64,000 nucleotides of DNA from an uncultured Eubacteriales bacterium (lineage in GTDB: Bacteria; Bacillota; Clostridia; Oscillospirales; Butyricicoccaceae), in NCBI GenBank assembly GCA_910579575.1, contig CAJTUM010000003.1:1-64000 (forward strand), written 5' to 3'. Position 1 is the first letter of the stretch. Every line of letters starts with the position of its first letter. Below the pieces are notes generated by a model. That model saw only the letters and a list, made by a program, of their open reading frames with translations, ran no database searches and was not told the origin of the DNA. The position numbers and the translations under genes are program-made. This document shows positions 25,555 to 34,321 of the stretch, piece by piece.

Positions 25555-25920
25555 TCATTCCTCTTCCATCTGATCCACCATCCGCTTCAACCGCTCAATC
25601 TGCTCTTGGTTCAGCTGCGGTCGCCCCAGAAGAGCGGCGAACAGCTGGTCCGCCGAGCTGTCGTAAAACCGGTCGATCAGCGCGTCGGTTTCCGCCTGCC
25701 GGGCCTGCTCCCTGGTGATTAGGGGACGGCACAGAAAATGAGGCTCCGAGCGCTCAATCACCCCCTTTTGGATACATCGCTTGATAACGGTGTAGGTGGT
25801 GTTCATATTCCAGCCCACCTGCTCCTTGAGCACATCGGAGATATGTTTGGCGGTGGCCTCTCCCTCCTTCCACAACGCCTCCATCACCTTCAGCTCAGAA
25901 TCAAATAATTTGACGATCAT
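25555..25920 (-). CDS. blaI: BlaI/MecI-family repressor
   Basis: A 121-residue winged-helix repressor: LFDSELKVMEALWKEGEATAKHI, then NMNTTYTVIKRCIQKGVIER, the usual BlaI N-terminal DNA-binding domain; the C-terminal helices dimerise. The BlaI cleavage region is not obvious. ATG 25920 has AAAGGAGG 7 bases upstream. Its stop is 13 bp from the chosen sensor start, so both are one operon. Three palindromes upstream are candidate operators. In paired systems the M56 sensor triggers removal of BlaI. Confidence 0.9.
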   Translation of the reverse strand: MIVKLFDSELKVMEALWKEGEATAKHISDVLKEQVGWNMNTTYTVIKRCIQKGVIERSEPHFLCRPLITREQARQAETDALIDRFYDSSADQLFAALLGRPQLNQEQIERLKRMVDQMEEE

Positions 25921-25944
25921 CGACAGTTCCTCCTTTCTCACACT

Positions 25945-26013
25945 ACGACAGTCGTTTGGATTTGATTCCATACTACTACAGTCGTTTGCAAAAGTCAATA
26001 CTACTATGATAGT
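25945..26013 (-). promoter_or_regulatory. Three spaced palindromes, likely BlaI operators
   Basis: Three 11-bp dyads: ACGACAGTCGT (25945-25955), ACTACAGTCGT (25975-25985) and ACTATGATAGT (26003-26013). Spacing is 30 and 28 bp, close to three helical turns, and the core resembles the ACTACA/TGTAGT half-sites of BlaI/MecI. Confidence 0.75.
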
Positions 26014-26023
26014 TTCAAGAAAT

Positions 26024-26061
26024 AAAAAAATTTCCGGCGGCGAATCCGTCGGAAATTTTTT
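26024..26061. terminator. Bidirectional terminator upstream of blaI
   Basis: AAAAAATTTCCGgCGG hairpin CCGtCGGAAATTTTTT. It insulates the blaI promoter from genes upstream. Between 26062 and 26437 I see only short unsupported minus frames (for example 26186-26371) with a Cys-rich hydrophobic stretch. Confidence 0.8.
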
Positions 26062-26437
26062 GCACAGCGTCGGCGCAGTTTGTCTTTCCTGCCTTCGTTT
26101 AACAACCCTCTGCTCCAAAAGGAAATGTCTCTTTTGGGGGGATAGTCCTCACTATATTCTTCCATAACAACCGTAATGTTTTGCATCATTTCTCCTCCGT
26201 CGTCATTCGCGCTGTTGTTGCAGGAGCACAGTAACAAACGCATGATAACAGAAACCGTAACTGCCAACACATGAATCCAACGAAGCGTTTTTTCACCGCC
26301 GGTCTTCTCTTTGGATTGAAAGCTTTACCATATGACCGGCAATGAATCTGGGCGTTCATAGCGCATATCATGCGGAATCGGTTTCAAGTTGTCCACAATG
26401 GTTAAAACAAACGGCATATAAGCAGTCTATGCCCCCT

Positions 26438-26797
26438 TTATCGCTCAAACCGGCGGAACAGCCGGATGGAAAGCTTGTCCCCTTCCAGCCGGGCCTCAGC
26501 CTGGTCCACCATCTGGCCGATAAGCTGGAGCTCCGCGTTGTCGCAGCCCTCGTCTTCGCCGGCTAAACCCCAGAAATAGGCCTCCATAGCCTCGTCGCGG
26601 TCCACCTTCAGGTAGCGGTTCAGCCGCTCCACTTGTTTTTCCATATCCCCGCGGCCATGGCATATGCTTCCGAATAAAATCTCCACGCCGTCCTTCTGCT
26701 TGCGCACATTGATTTGAATATCCTCCGCGCCGTTGTTGAATTGAAAAATCATCAACTCGTCTACAATGCGGCTGATTTTCTTCCTCATCTCATTCAT
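26438..26797 (-). CDS. Small protein coupled to the DUF1576 gene
   Basis: A 119-residue soluble protein (MNEMRKKISRIVDELMIFQF, then DIQINVRKQKDGVEILFGS and VDQAEARLEGDKLSIRLFRR). Its ATG lies inside the last codons of the DUF1576 gene (8-bp overlap), a strong sign of translational coupling and a shared job. The N-terminal helix plus beta-strand pair with INVRKQKDGVEI resembles histidine-kinase-type ATP-fold pieces, but the ATP-binding N-box is not visible, so I leave it unassigned. Confidence 0.7.
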   Translation of the reverse strand: MNEMRKKISRIVDELMIFQFNNGAEDIQINVRKQKDGVEILFGSICHGRGDMEKQVERLNRYLKVDRDEAMEAYFWGLAGEDEGCDNAELQLIGQMVDQAEARLEGDKLSIRLFRRFER

Positions 26798-28070
26798 CTT
26801 CTTTTTCTCTCCTCAAAGCCTGGATCAGGGGCAGCAGCACAATGCACACCAAGCCCGCTGAAAATCCGTTGTTATATAAATTGAGTCCCCCATACAAAAC
26901 GCCCACATTGAGCACCACAGAAGAGTGAAGGGCCCCGGCGGCCACGCCCCAGAAGGGGCCGAAATGACCGGCGATGGGCGCCAAGCCGGTGGAAAACAGC
27001 GCCGCCAGCAGCACAGAAGGATCGCTGAGGTTCCACACCGTGCAATAGGAGCTGATTACCACGCCCAACATCACCCATATAATATTGCGCATATGCTTGC
27101 CAAAGGCTCCAAAGCCCGCGATGGTCAAAATGCCGCCAATGGTGGGGCCGTTCAAATCGCCGCCCACCGCCAACACATAACCTGTGGCAAACAACCCCAC
27201 AACGCCCATGTTGATTAAAGTGACGGGCAGCCCGTCCATGACGATAAAATCCGCAATGGAACGGCCCGAATGCCGGATCAGATGCGCCATGCCCCGAAAG
27301 CTCCTGCCGTTATAAAGCCAGCCCGCCAGAATCATAGCGCCGAAAAGCGCCGCCAAATACAGGCTCAACCGCAGGTCGTTGCCTCGGCTCCACACCAACC
27401 GCGCTCGAAAATCATTGCCAAACGAGCGCAGCAAAGAAACCAGCGTCAACCCCACCAGCCCGGCGGCAAACCCCACGTTATATAAATTATACCCCTGATG
27501 CAGCCGCATAGTATAAGCGGCGATAGCGGGCAACACAAATCCGATGACGGCGCCTATCAAAACAGGGAAAAGCGTCCGAGGGAAAAAAGCCCATCCCTGG
27601 GCCATCAGACCCATCTCCGTCACGATGGGAGAAAGCGTCGTGCCGAACAGCGCGATATAGACATATCGGGCAAAGCGCTCCCGGCGATAAAGGGCGTAAA
27701 CCCACACGCCCAGCAAAATTGGCAGCACATTCACCAGGTTTTTGCCAAACAGGGCGAAACCGCCCATCAAAAAGCAGCAGCTGACGCTCATGCCGGCAAA
27801 GGGCAGCTTCAAAAAACGCAGCAACAGCGCCGAAGCCGCCATGACCATGCCGGCGTTGCAAAAAGCCGCGCCCATGCAGGCCAAGCCGATGTAATCGGTA
27901 ATCAGCCCGTCGGGTTGGGTCAAAATCTCCACAAGACCCCAGGCGATCTCCTTTGGAGGCGAGGATATCAGCCCAAAAACCAGCATGGACAAGGCGATGA
28001 GCAACAAAATCGTAAACACACAGTCGCTGGAATTTTCCGGTCTGTACCGCAGCGTCAGCTTCTGCTTCAT
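26790..28070 (-). CDS. DUF1576 multi-pass membrane protein
   Basis: A 426-residue integral membrane protein of about 12 helices. The motif GYNLYNVGFAAGLVG in the middle is echoed by GGLNLYNNGFSAGLV near the C-terminus, indicating two repeated halves as in transporters/channels; other features are GGDLNGPTIGGILTIAGFGAFGKH and PIAGHFGPFWGVAAG. DUF1576 has no assigned function. The ATG at 28070 follows AAAGGGG. A leader of about 155 bases precedes it. Coupled to the small gene at 26438-26797. Confidence 0.85.
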   Translation of the reverse strand: MKQKLTLRYRPENSSDCVFTILLLIALSMLVFGLISSPPKEIAWGLVEILTQPDGLITDYIGLACMGAAFCNAGMVMAASALLLRFLKLPFAGMSVSCCFLMGGFALFGKNLVNVLPILLGVWVYALYRRERFARYVYIALFGTTLSPIVTEMGLMAQGWAFFPRTLFPVLIGAVIGFVLPAIAAYTMRLHQGYNLYNVGFAAGLVGLTLVSLLRSFGNDFRARLVWSRGNDLRLSLYLAALFGAMILAGWLYNGRSFRGMAHLIRHSGRSIADFIVMDGLPVTLINMGVVGLFATGYVLAVGGDLNGPTIGGILTIAGFGAFGKHMRNIIWVMLGVVISSYCTVWNLSDPSVLLAALFSTGLAPIAGHFGPFWGVAAGALHSSVVLNVGVLYGGLNLYNNGFSAGLVCIVLLPLIQALRREKEDE

Positions 28071-28420
28071 TTGCAAGCCCCTTTCTTGGCTCCGCAAAGC
28101 CGACGGTTTCGCGGAGGCTCTGTTTCTTGATAGCCCGTTTCCAGAAGACCCAGGACAAGCCTTTCGCGCCCCTCTTCGGCGAGATTCTGAGCGTTTGCTT
28201 GCCTGGCGCTTTGTCGCTCTCTTTTTGGTTATTATACCATAAACCGGAGCGGCAGAATAGTTCCTGTTGAAACAAATTTTCCGTCCTAAGAAGATTTCGC
28301 TCCAGTTTTCCCCTGTTTTGCCGCGATTCCGGTTCTTTCCACTCTGGCGCTGTTTCCAGCCAGGCCGCCGTTCGCCGTTCGTTTCCGCTTTTCTTCGTTC
28401 CTTTCTGAACCTTGAACGAA
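28071..28420 (-). promoter_or_regulatory. Promoter and long leader of DUF1576 gene
   Basis: TATAAT on the minus strand at 28231-28236 with a weak -35. The RNA leader of about 155 bases has a stem CTCCGC...GCGGAG near 28085-28115 shortly before the ribosome site. Could be a structured regulatory leader; no known riboswitch recognised. Confidence 0.4.
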
Positions 28421-29830
28421 TCAAAACCCCATTTCCTTCAGCTCCGCCGCGATGTTGATGTAAATTTCCAGAGCGTCGAAGCCTCGATAATCCTGCCGTT
28501 TTAGGTCGATCAAATCGCCATGGGAAACGCCCCGGCGGTTTTTCCCCCGCAGCACGCCCCGGAAAACGCCCCACTGGGCGGAGGGGACGCAGACCAACCC
28601 GTCGTTTTCGCCACCCACCAGCCGCAGCAGCAGCCAAGGCACGCACAGCAGAAAATCGCTGGAGAAACCCCGCATGGCGGCGGCATAGCTTTGATAATAA
28701 ACCCGGGGATCGTCGGGCGTTTGCCGGTTGAAATCGGCGCAGAAAGCCGGAGAAAGCTGGCGGCTGGCATGGTAGGCGTCGGGACAAGGGTCGCCGGCTT
28801 TGGCAAAGACTCGGTCAATCTGCCGAGTAATCCGCCGATAAACCGGATCGGGCAGGCGGCAAAGCAAATTCAACAGCTCCGAACCGCGGTGGGGCGTGGC
28901 GATGGTGGTCAGCGAGGCCACGGCGCCGCCCATGTCCAAATGGGAAATCATGTATCTGGCGTCCAACCCGCCCTTGGAGTGGGCCACGATATTCACCTTC
29001 TGGCAGCCTGTCTCCTCCATCACCTGGCAAATGGTCTGTTTCAGAGCCGCGGCGTTGTTTTCAATGGCGCCCCAGGCCTGCTGACGACCGTACCACACCC
29101 GGCCCCCATACCGGGCCAACCGACTGGGAATGCGGCCCCAGTAGTTGAAATATTTCAAATCTCGAAAGCCGACGCCATGGACCAAAATCAGCGGATAGCG
29201 CAAGGCACACAGATTTGGGCTGTTTTGGTCCCTCTGCCGGTCCAGCTCCGCCCGGTAGAGGAGGCCGTTATATTCCTCTCCAGTCAGCCGATAGAGCGCC
29301 CAAAAAACCGGCAGATTGACCGCGGGAACCCAAAAAAGCCACAGCGCCGCAATCCGTTTCAGCGCCCCCAGCCGTTTGGAGCGCACAATTGCCCTTAGGG
29401 AGCCGACTAAGGCGGGCAGAACGGCGGCGGAAACGGCCAGCAGGCCGTCTGCCAATATCAATTTCTGGCTTTGATTGGAAAACGCCCCGCTCCGCCAGCC
29501 GACCCAGCACCAAAAAGGCTGGCTACACAAGGCGGCCAGCCCGCCGCCCAAAGCGCGGCGCCCAGCTAACATGGCCCGAGCCTGGCCGGTCAGCCTTTGT
29601 TTTTCTCTGGCAGAAAGGGGCTTCCAGCACAGCCGAAGCAGGGAATAAACGCCGCCAGCGGCCAACATCCAGCCCGTTTCCCGCCCGGCCAATCGGCCCA
29701 ACAACAGCCAATGGCTCGCCAAGCCCAGGCAAAGAGCGCTCCAGCCCGGCCAAGTCAAAGGCAGCAAGCCCCAGAAATCCAGCCCGGACACAACCAGAAT
29801 CAACGCCGCCAGCAGACGTATTTCGTCCAT
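28421..29830 (-). CDS. Membrane-anchored alpha/beta hydrolase (lipase-like)
   Basis: A 469-residue protein. The first 200 residues have four to five hydrophobic segments (LLAALILVVSGLDFWGLLPL, LGLASHWLLLGRLAG, AVSAAVLPALVGSLRAIV, WVPAVNLPVFWALYRL). Then comes a lipase fold: YPLILVHGVGFRDLKYFNYWG (oxyanion HG), IVAHSKGGLDARYM (nucleophile elbow A-H-S-K-G-G, Ser about residue 285), TTIATPHRGSE, and likely Asp/His near GGENDGLV and VSHGDL. This matches bacterial triacylglycerol lipases of the PGAP1/LipA type, here tethered to the membrane. Substrate unknown. Confidence 0.83.
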   Translation of the reverse strand: MDEIRLLAALILVVSGLDFWGLLPLTWPGWSALCLGLASHWLLLGRLAGRETGWMLAAGGVYSLLRLCWKPLSAREKQRLTGQARAMLAGRRALGGGLAALCSQPFWCWVGWRSGAFSNQSQKLILADGLLAVSAAVLPALVGSLRAIVRSKRLGALKRIAALWLFWVPAVNLPVFWALYRLTGEEYNGLLYRAELDRQRDQNSPNLCALRYPLILVHGVGFRDLKYFNYWGRIPSRLARYGGRVWYGRQQAWGAIENNAAALKQTICQVMEETGCQKVNIVAHSKGGLDARYMISHLDMGGAVASLTTIATPHRGSELLNLLCRLPDPVYRRITRQIDRVFAKAGDPCPDAYHASRQLSPAFCADFNRQTPDDPRVYYQSYAAAMRGFSSDFLLCVPWLLLRLVGGENDGLVCVPSAQWGVFRGVLRGKNRRGVSHGDLIDLKRQDYRGFDALEIYINIAAELKEMGF

Positions 29831-29875
29831 TGGGCTCCCCCTTTCCGATGTGCCTCTATGAATGAGCCGCCGCGC

Positions 29876-30364
29876 TTATGAAACCACAAGCTCCCGACAC
29901 TGTTTTCCAGTAAGGCGTTCCGGCGTCAGCTCCAAGATGAGAAAATGGCCCTGGCTTTTGTCGATCTCTTGCTGCAGCTCTTCCTCGGTCTGATTTGGGG
30001 CGTACCGACGGCCCAAAGCGCGGATGGCGGCGTCGATCTGGGCTTCTTTCTCCAATATGCGGATTGTCCCGCAGGCCACGACGCTGCGGTAATGAGTGGT
30101 ATATCGCTGGGGAACCACTTGATCTTGGCCAATTACGCAAAACGAAGCCGCAGGATTGGCCCGAATAGCGTCTATTTTATGCCCCTCTCTGGCGCAATGG
30201 AAATACAGCTTTCCGCCGCAATACACATAGCTCAGCGGCACAGCGTAGGGCAACCCCTCTTCGTCGATCAAGGCCAGCGTGCCGGAAGTTCCGTTTTCCA
30301 AAATCTCTTCTATGGCCTTGCCGTCCAGGCTCTGGCGGCTTCTTCTCATAGGATGTTCTTTCAT
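29876..30364 (-). CDS. Pyridoxamine 5'-phosphate oxidase family protein (NimA-like)
   Basis: A 162-residue FMN-binding split-barrel protein: MRRSRQSLDGKAIEEILENGTSGTLALIDEEGLPYAVPLSYVY is the classic start of the nitroimidazole-resistance NimA/PNPOx subgroup, followed by LYFHCAREGHKIDAIRANPAASFCVIG. Probably a flavin or F420-independent reductase binding FMN. ATG 30364 (AAAGGATT upstream); MRRS at 30349 is an alternative. It follows the aminotransferase but behind a terminator. Confidence 0.85.
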   Translation of the reverse strand: MKEHPMRRSRQSLDGKAIEEILENGTSGTLALIDEEGLPYAVPLSYVYCGGKLYFHCAREGHKIDAIRANPAASFCVIGQDQVVPQRYTTHYRSVVACGTIRILEKEAQIDAAIRALGRRYAPNQTEEELQQEIDKSQGHFLILELTPERLTGKQCRELVVS

Positions 30365-30402
30365 GGATGGTCAATCCTTTCTATGGTATGGATCGGAATA
30401 GG

Positions 30403-30432
30403 CAAAACGGCTCCTTCTGGGGAGCCGTTTTG
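30403..30432 (-). terminator. Terminator of the aminotransferase gene
   Basis: CAAAACGGCTCC/GGAGCCGTTTTG hairpin 14 bp after the stop. Confidence 0.8.
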
Positions 30433-30445
30433 TGGTTGAAGCGGT

Positions 30446-31612
30446 TTATTTGTTGGCTACAAATTTTTCAATGCGGCCCATAGCCACCTTCAGCGCTTCC
30501 AGAGAATAGGCGTAGGAGATGCGCACATGGCCTTCGCCGCAAGCGCCGAAAGCGTCGCCGGCCACAACGGCCACCTTCTGGCTTTCCAGCAGCTGCTCGC
30601 AGAAGGCTTCGCTGGTGGGGGCGAATTTGCGGATGCTGGGGAACATATAAAAAGCGCCCTCGGGCATAAAGCAATCGAAGCCCATATCGATCAGGGCTTT
30701 GTGGAGGTAGAGGCGGCGCTCGTCAAATTTTTCCCGCATATACTCAATATCCGGGATGCCGTTGGTCATAGCCTCAATGCCGGCGCGCTGGGAGACGCCG
30801 GCGGCGCACATCAGCTTGTATTGATGCAGCCGGCCCACGCCGGTCAGCAGCTCCACAGGCGCACAGCAATAACCCAGCCGCCAGCCTGTCATGGCGAAGG
30901 CTTTGGAAAAACCGCTGACCACCACCGTGCGCTCCCGCATACCGGGCAGGCTGGCGATGGAGGTATGGCGGCGGCCATAGGTCAGCTCGGCGTAAATTTC
31001 GTCGGAAACCACCACAATATTGGTATCCCGCAGCACGGCGGCCAGGCCCTCCAGCTCTTCCTTGGTCAGGATCGCGCCGGTGGGGTTGTTGGGATAGCAG
31101 AGCACCAGCATCTTTGTTTTGGGGGTGATGGCGGCCTTCAGGGCTTCGGGCGTCAGCTTAAAGGCGTTTTCTTCCTTTGTCTCCAAAATCACCGGCACGC
31201 CCCGCTGGTTAGCGGCCAAAGGCGCATAGCTGACATAGGCCGGCTCAGGCAGCAGCACTTCGTCGCCGTCGTCCAGAAAAGCGCCCATACACAGGTCAAT
31301 AGCCTCGCTGCCCCCCACCGTCACCAGGATTTCGTTATCTGGGTTGTAGGAGAGGGAGAAGCGGTTTTCCAGATAGGCGGAAATGGCCCGGCGCAGCTCG
31401 ATCAAGCCGTAATTCGCCGTGTAAGCGGTTTTGCCGTCCAGCAGGCTTTTGATACCCGCGTTGCGGATATGCTCCGGCGTCACGAAATCCGGCTCGCCCA
31501 CGCCCAAGGAAATCACGTCCTTCATGGTGGCGGCCAGGTCAAAATATTTCCGAATGCCCGAAGGCTTCATTGTCGCCACCCGCTGGGGAACAATTTTTGC
31601 ATAATCAATCAT
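30446..31612 (-). CDS. Pyridoxal-phosphate aminotransferase, class I/II
   Basis: A 388-residue fold-type I aminotransferase. Seen: ISLGVGEPDFVTPEHI, TANYGLIELRRAIS, PNNPTGAIL, SDEIYAELTY (Asp and Tyr contacting PLP) and the Schiff-base lysine in VSGFSKAFAMTGWRLGY. The C-terminal HVRISYAYS supplies the substrate-carboxylate Arg. Similar to aromatic/aspartate aminotransferases (PatA/AspC-like); exact donor unknown. Start ATG 31612 with AAAGGAGG 10 bases upstream. Promoter TTGCGT/TATACT at 31665-31694, own terminator. Confidence 0.93.
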   Translation of the reverse strand: MIDYAKIVPQRVATMKPSGIRKYFDLAATMKDVISLGVGEPDFVTPEHIRNAGIKSLLDGKTAYTANYGLIELRRAISAYLENRFSLSYNPDNEILVTVGGSEAIDLCMGAFLDDGDEVLLPEPAYVSYAPLAANQRGVPVILETKEENAFKLTPEALKAAITPKTKMLVLCYPNNPTGAILTKEELEGLAAVLRDTNIVVVSDEIYAELTYGRRHTSIASLPGMRERTVVVSGFSKAFAMTGWRLGYCCAPVELLTGVGRLHQYKLMCAAGVSQRAGIEAMTNGIPDIEYMREKFDERRLYLHKALIDMGFDCFMPEGAFYMFPSIRKFAPTSEAFCEQLLESQKVAVVAGDAFGACGEGHVRISYAYSLEALKVAMGRIEKFVANK

Positions 31613-31664
31613 AATCAAAATGCCTCCTTTGATACTTGCCATAAAGACGATCCACGCTGCAAAT

Positions 31665-31694
31665 AGTATAACACCAGCCCTTGCCCCAACGCAA
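31665..31694 (-). promoter_or_regulatory. Promoter of the aminotransferase gene
   Basis: TTGCGT, 18 bases, TATACT (31665-31670) on the minus strand. Confidence 0.5.
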
Positions 31695-31764
31695 GAAAAA
31701 GACGCCAAAAGAGTGTTTTATTCCGTTTTCCGGCGGGCCCGGTTCCTTTTTCATTGCAGCGCGC

Positions 31765-31799
31765 AAAAAAATGCCTGCGAAAACGTGATTTCGCAGGCA
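31765..31799 (-). terminator. Terminator of the flavoredoxin gene
   Basis: TGCCTGCGAAA/TTTCGCAGGCA stem with T7 on the minus strand. Confidence 0.85.
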
Positions 31800-31810
31800 A
31801 GAGGCGTTTG

Positions 31811-32371
31811 TTATTGAAATTTCTTTCCATCCGAGAAAGCGTCGCCCACCTTCTGGCCCAGGGCCAGATATGCTTTGTTGGCGTTGTCATAGGTAATGGG
31901 GGCCAATTTGGCCACGTCCAGCGCGCCTTCCGGGGTAACGGCCTTCTCGTCTACGCTGACATTGACGATTTCGCCGAACATATAATGCGTATCCGGGTCG
32001 TAGCTGATCAGCTTGCATTCCAGCGCCAGAGGCAGCTCTTGAATCACAGGGGCGTCCACAAACTCGCTTTTCTCTGTGTGGAAACCGCATTTCTCCAGCT
32101 TGTTTGGCACATTGTTGCCAGAGGCGACGCCCACATAATCGCATTCCGCCATATGGGCTTCGTCGCCCACGCTGACGGTAAAAGCGCCTTTGGCCTGGAT
32201 ATTCTTCACCGTCTTGTGATTGGCGCTCAAACACAGGAAAATCTTATTGCTGCCCGCCACGCCGCCGTAAGCGGCGTTCATGGCGTTGGGCGTCCCCGCT
32301 TCGTCATAAGCGGCCACAATCAGCACCACCTGAGGATACACATAGGGCTTGGCTCCAAGATTCTTTCTCAT
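31811..32371 (-). CDS. Flavin reductase / flavoredoxin family protein
   Basis: A 186-residue FMN-binding protein of the flavin-reductase-like family: MRKNLGAKPYVYPQVVLIVAAY, PNAMNAAYGGVAG, FLCLSANHKTVKNIQAKGAFTVSVG and AECDYVGVASGNNVPNKLEKCG. Relatives move electrons between flavins in anaerobes. ATG 32371 has GGAGG 9 bases upstream. Monocistronic with a consensus promoter at 32425-32453. Confidence 0.88.
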   Translation of the reverse strand: MRKNLGAKPYVYPQVVLIVAAYDEAGTPNAMNAAYGGVAGSNKIFLCLSANHKTVKNIQAKGAFTVSVGDEAHMAECDYVGVASGNNVPNKLEKCGFHTEKSEFVDAPVIQELPLALECKLISYDPDTHYMFGEIVNVSVDEKAVTPEGALDVAKLAPITYDNANKAYLALGQKVGDAFSDGKKFQ

Positions 32372-32424
32372 AATAACGGCCTCCAAACATGAGATTTTCG
32401 GCCTGCGGCCGAAGCTATACCATT

Positions 32425-32453
32425 ATTGTAGAAAATTTACTCCGCCTTGTCAA
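32425..32453 (-). promoter_or_regulatory. Promoter of the flavoredoxin gene
   Basis: TTGACA (32448-32453), 17 bases, TACAAT (32425-32430). Confidence 0.75.
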
Positions 32454-32514
32454 GGAGATTTTTTCCTGTTTCGCCGCCCCGACTGAACTCCAGACTTCGA
32501 TACAATCGTTACGC

Positions 32515-33486
32515 CTATTCCAACCGCGTTTTCTGCCGCCAAGCCAAGTAGCCCTGCTCCAGGGGTTGGGCCTCCGGGTCCCCCAGCTTTTGGGCAGCCT
32601 GGACAGCTTTTTTATATAAATTTCCATGAAGCCGAGTTTGCTGCTCCAAAATCCATGGTTTGCTCCATTGCCAGAGCCGCTCGGCGTCCTTGCCGCCGCC
32701 CAGGATGATATCCATGCAATCCTCCAGCACAAAGCGAAACAGATTGCCCTGGCGAAACTCCTCCAGGCCGTCCTGGCACATCTGATCCAGTTGCTCCGCC
32801 GCCTTGACAAACTGATATTCTTCCACATAAAAACGCATCAAATCATGGCTGGCGGAAAGGCGGCTCATTTGGCTCCCGGCTCGCCTGGCGTTGCGCAGCT
32901 TTTGCTGAAGCAGGCGCTCATGGTCGCTCCTGTCTCCCAGGTAATTGTTCCAGCGCAGCAGATTGCGGCAGCTGTCGTCGTCCCATTTGCGCACGCCGGC
33001 CTTCCAGATTTGCGTCAGCTGCCGGGTCTCTTCTGGCTGATCCAGCAAAACAGCCAAACCAATGCAGTCGGCCAACGCCAGCTGATCCAGGCTTTCTGGC
33101 GCTTGCTGGTTCGGGTCATAGCCGCAGGCGCAGTCGAAATTGGCGTTTTTCGCCTGGCGGAACAGCTCGTCGTATCGGCCGTCTGCATTGCGGCGGGCCA
33201 GCAGCGCTGTCAGCATCTCCAGGCAGGGGCCGACGCCCTGAAAGCTGTTGTTTTGCCGGTCCTTCAGCTCTTCTTCAAACAGGCGTTCCGCCAAGAGAAG
33301 ATCCTCCGCCCCGCCAAACAGCAGATAGCAGGCCAGGCGCGTTCGGTCCTGGCTGGCGGCGTCCTGGCATCCCCAATGCTCGTGGGTATAGGGCCGATAG
33401 GCTACCCGGCTCAAGTCGCCGGCTTGCGCCTGCCGATAAAGGCCCTCCTGCTTTTCCACCGCTTTTTTGATAATCCTTCGATACAC
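32515..33486 (-). CDS. Hypothetical helical-repeat protein, operon with SUFU gene
   Basis: A 323-residue, helix-rich protein (MYRRIIKKAVEKQEGLYRQAQ, LLLAERLFEEELKDRQNN, FVKAAEQLDQMCQDGLEEFRQG) whose pattern of paired amphipathic helices resembles TPR-type repeats. No catalytic motif. It is the last of three minus-strand genes, 25 bp after the DUF4261 gene, and so probably works with it and with the SUFU protein. Unrecognised family. Confidence 0.65.
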   Translation of the reverse strand: MYRRIIKKAVEKQEGLYRQAQAGDLSRVAYRPYTHEHWGCQDAASQDRTRLACYLLFGGAEDLLLAERLFEEELKDRQNNSFQGVGPCLEMLTALLARRNADGRYDELFRQAKNANFDCACGYDPNQQAPESLDQLALADCIGLAVLLDQPEETRQLTQIWKAGVRKWDDDSCRNLLRWNNYLGDRSDHERLLQQKLRNARRAGSQMSRLSASHDLMRFYVEEYQFVKAAEQLDQMCQDGLEEFRQGNLFRFVLEDCMDIILGGGKDAERLWQWSKPWILEQQTRLHGNLYKKAVQAAQKLGDPEAQPLEQGYLAWRQKTRLE

Positions 33487-33511
33487 CGTTTTGCCCCCTT
33501 CCCCAGCTCTG

Positions 33512-34285
33512 TTATCCGGGAAAAACGATTTTCAGCGAATCCCCTTCTACCGCCGCGCCTGGCCCTCGAGAGATGGGAAACTTCTGCTCCGCCGTAAAGC
33601 CGACGGTCTCCCCGGCCCGCAGCGTCACGTCCTGGGCAGCCACATAGTGCGATAGGTCCGCCAAAAACCCAACCAGCTGCTCCGGCCCGGCGGCGCTGTC
33701 CAGCACTTCAATTTCGTCGTACCCCAAGTTTTCCAACCCCGAGGTGTAGCCGCACAACCCTTTTTCGCTCTGGTACAAGCCAAACCACACCAGATTGAAC
33801 AGGGGGAACCCGCCGTTGTTCAGCATCTGGGAACAATCCAGATAAAACTGAGGCTGATAGACCGCGCCGTTGGCGTAAACGCCCAAAACGCCGTTTTGGC
33901 GGCAGCAGGACGCCAGAATCTTGACCATCAGCCGGCCAGCTTGCGCCGGCGCCAAACCAAGATTCAACAAACCCACAACCAAATGGGCCTTATGCCGCTT
34001 GGTCTGCTCCACGCCGCCGGGCCAGCGATAATTTTTAGCCGCCTGGCGCTCCGCTTCGCCGCCGGGAATGGGCGCGGGCATCAGCGCCACGGAAACCATG
34101 GCGCCCTGGCATTGGAAGACCAACGTGTTGTCATCCTCCTGTTCCGCAGGCAAATCCTCCCGCTGAAGCTGCCAATGGAGCTTTAGCTGACGCAGGAAAT
34201 CCTCTTTGTCCCACACGGGCTGCTCCAACAACACAAATCCCACAAAATTCCCCTTTTTGTTGCCCCCACGCGTTTCTAAGTCCAT
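33512..34285 (-). CDS. DUF4261 domain protein
   Basis: A 257-residue protein: GFVLLEQPVWDKEDFLRQLKLHW, MVSVALMPAPIPGGEAERQAAKNYRWPGG, HKAHLVVGLLNLG and a C-terminal FTAEQKFPISRGPGAAVEGDSLKIVFPG. This is the DUF4261 layout (about 250 residues), often next to SUFU, TPR or immunity-like genes in bacterial genomes as I recall. ATG follows AAGGAGG. It sits 36 bp after the SUFU gene. Function unknown. Confidence 0.75.
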   Translation of the reverse strand: MDLETRGGNKKGNFVGFVLLEQPVWDKEDFLRQLKLHWQLQREDLPAEQEDDNTLVFQCQGAMVSVALMPAPIPGGEAERQAAKNYRWPGGVEQTKRHKAHLVVGLLNLGLAPAQAGRLMVKILASCCRQNGVLGVYANGAVYQPQFYLDCSQMLNNGGFPLFNLVWFGLYQSEKGLCGYTSGLENLGYDEIEVLDSAAGPEQLVGFLADLSHYVAAQDVTLRAGETVGFTAEQKFPISRGPGAAVEGDSLKIVFPG

Positions 34286-34321
34286 CTCTTTCTCCTCCTT
34301 TTCTCTATTTCCGTCCGGTTT

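Noticed and set aside
26004..26371. Two overlapping minus frames with hydrophobic Cys-rich parts (possible small lipoprotein or peptide)
   Set aside because: One passes through a terminator hairpin, the starts are poor, and the frames differ; not enough support.
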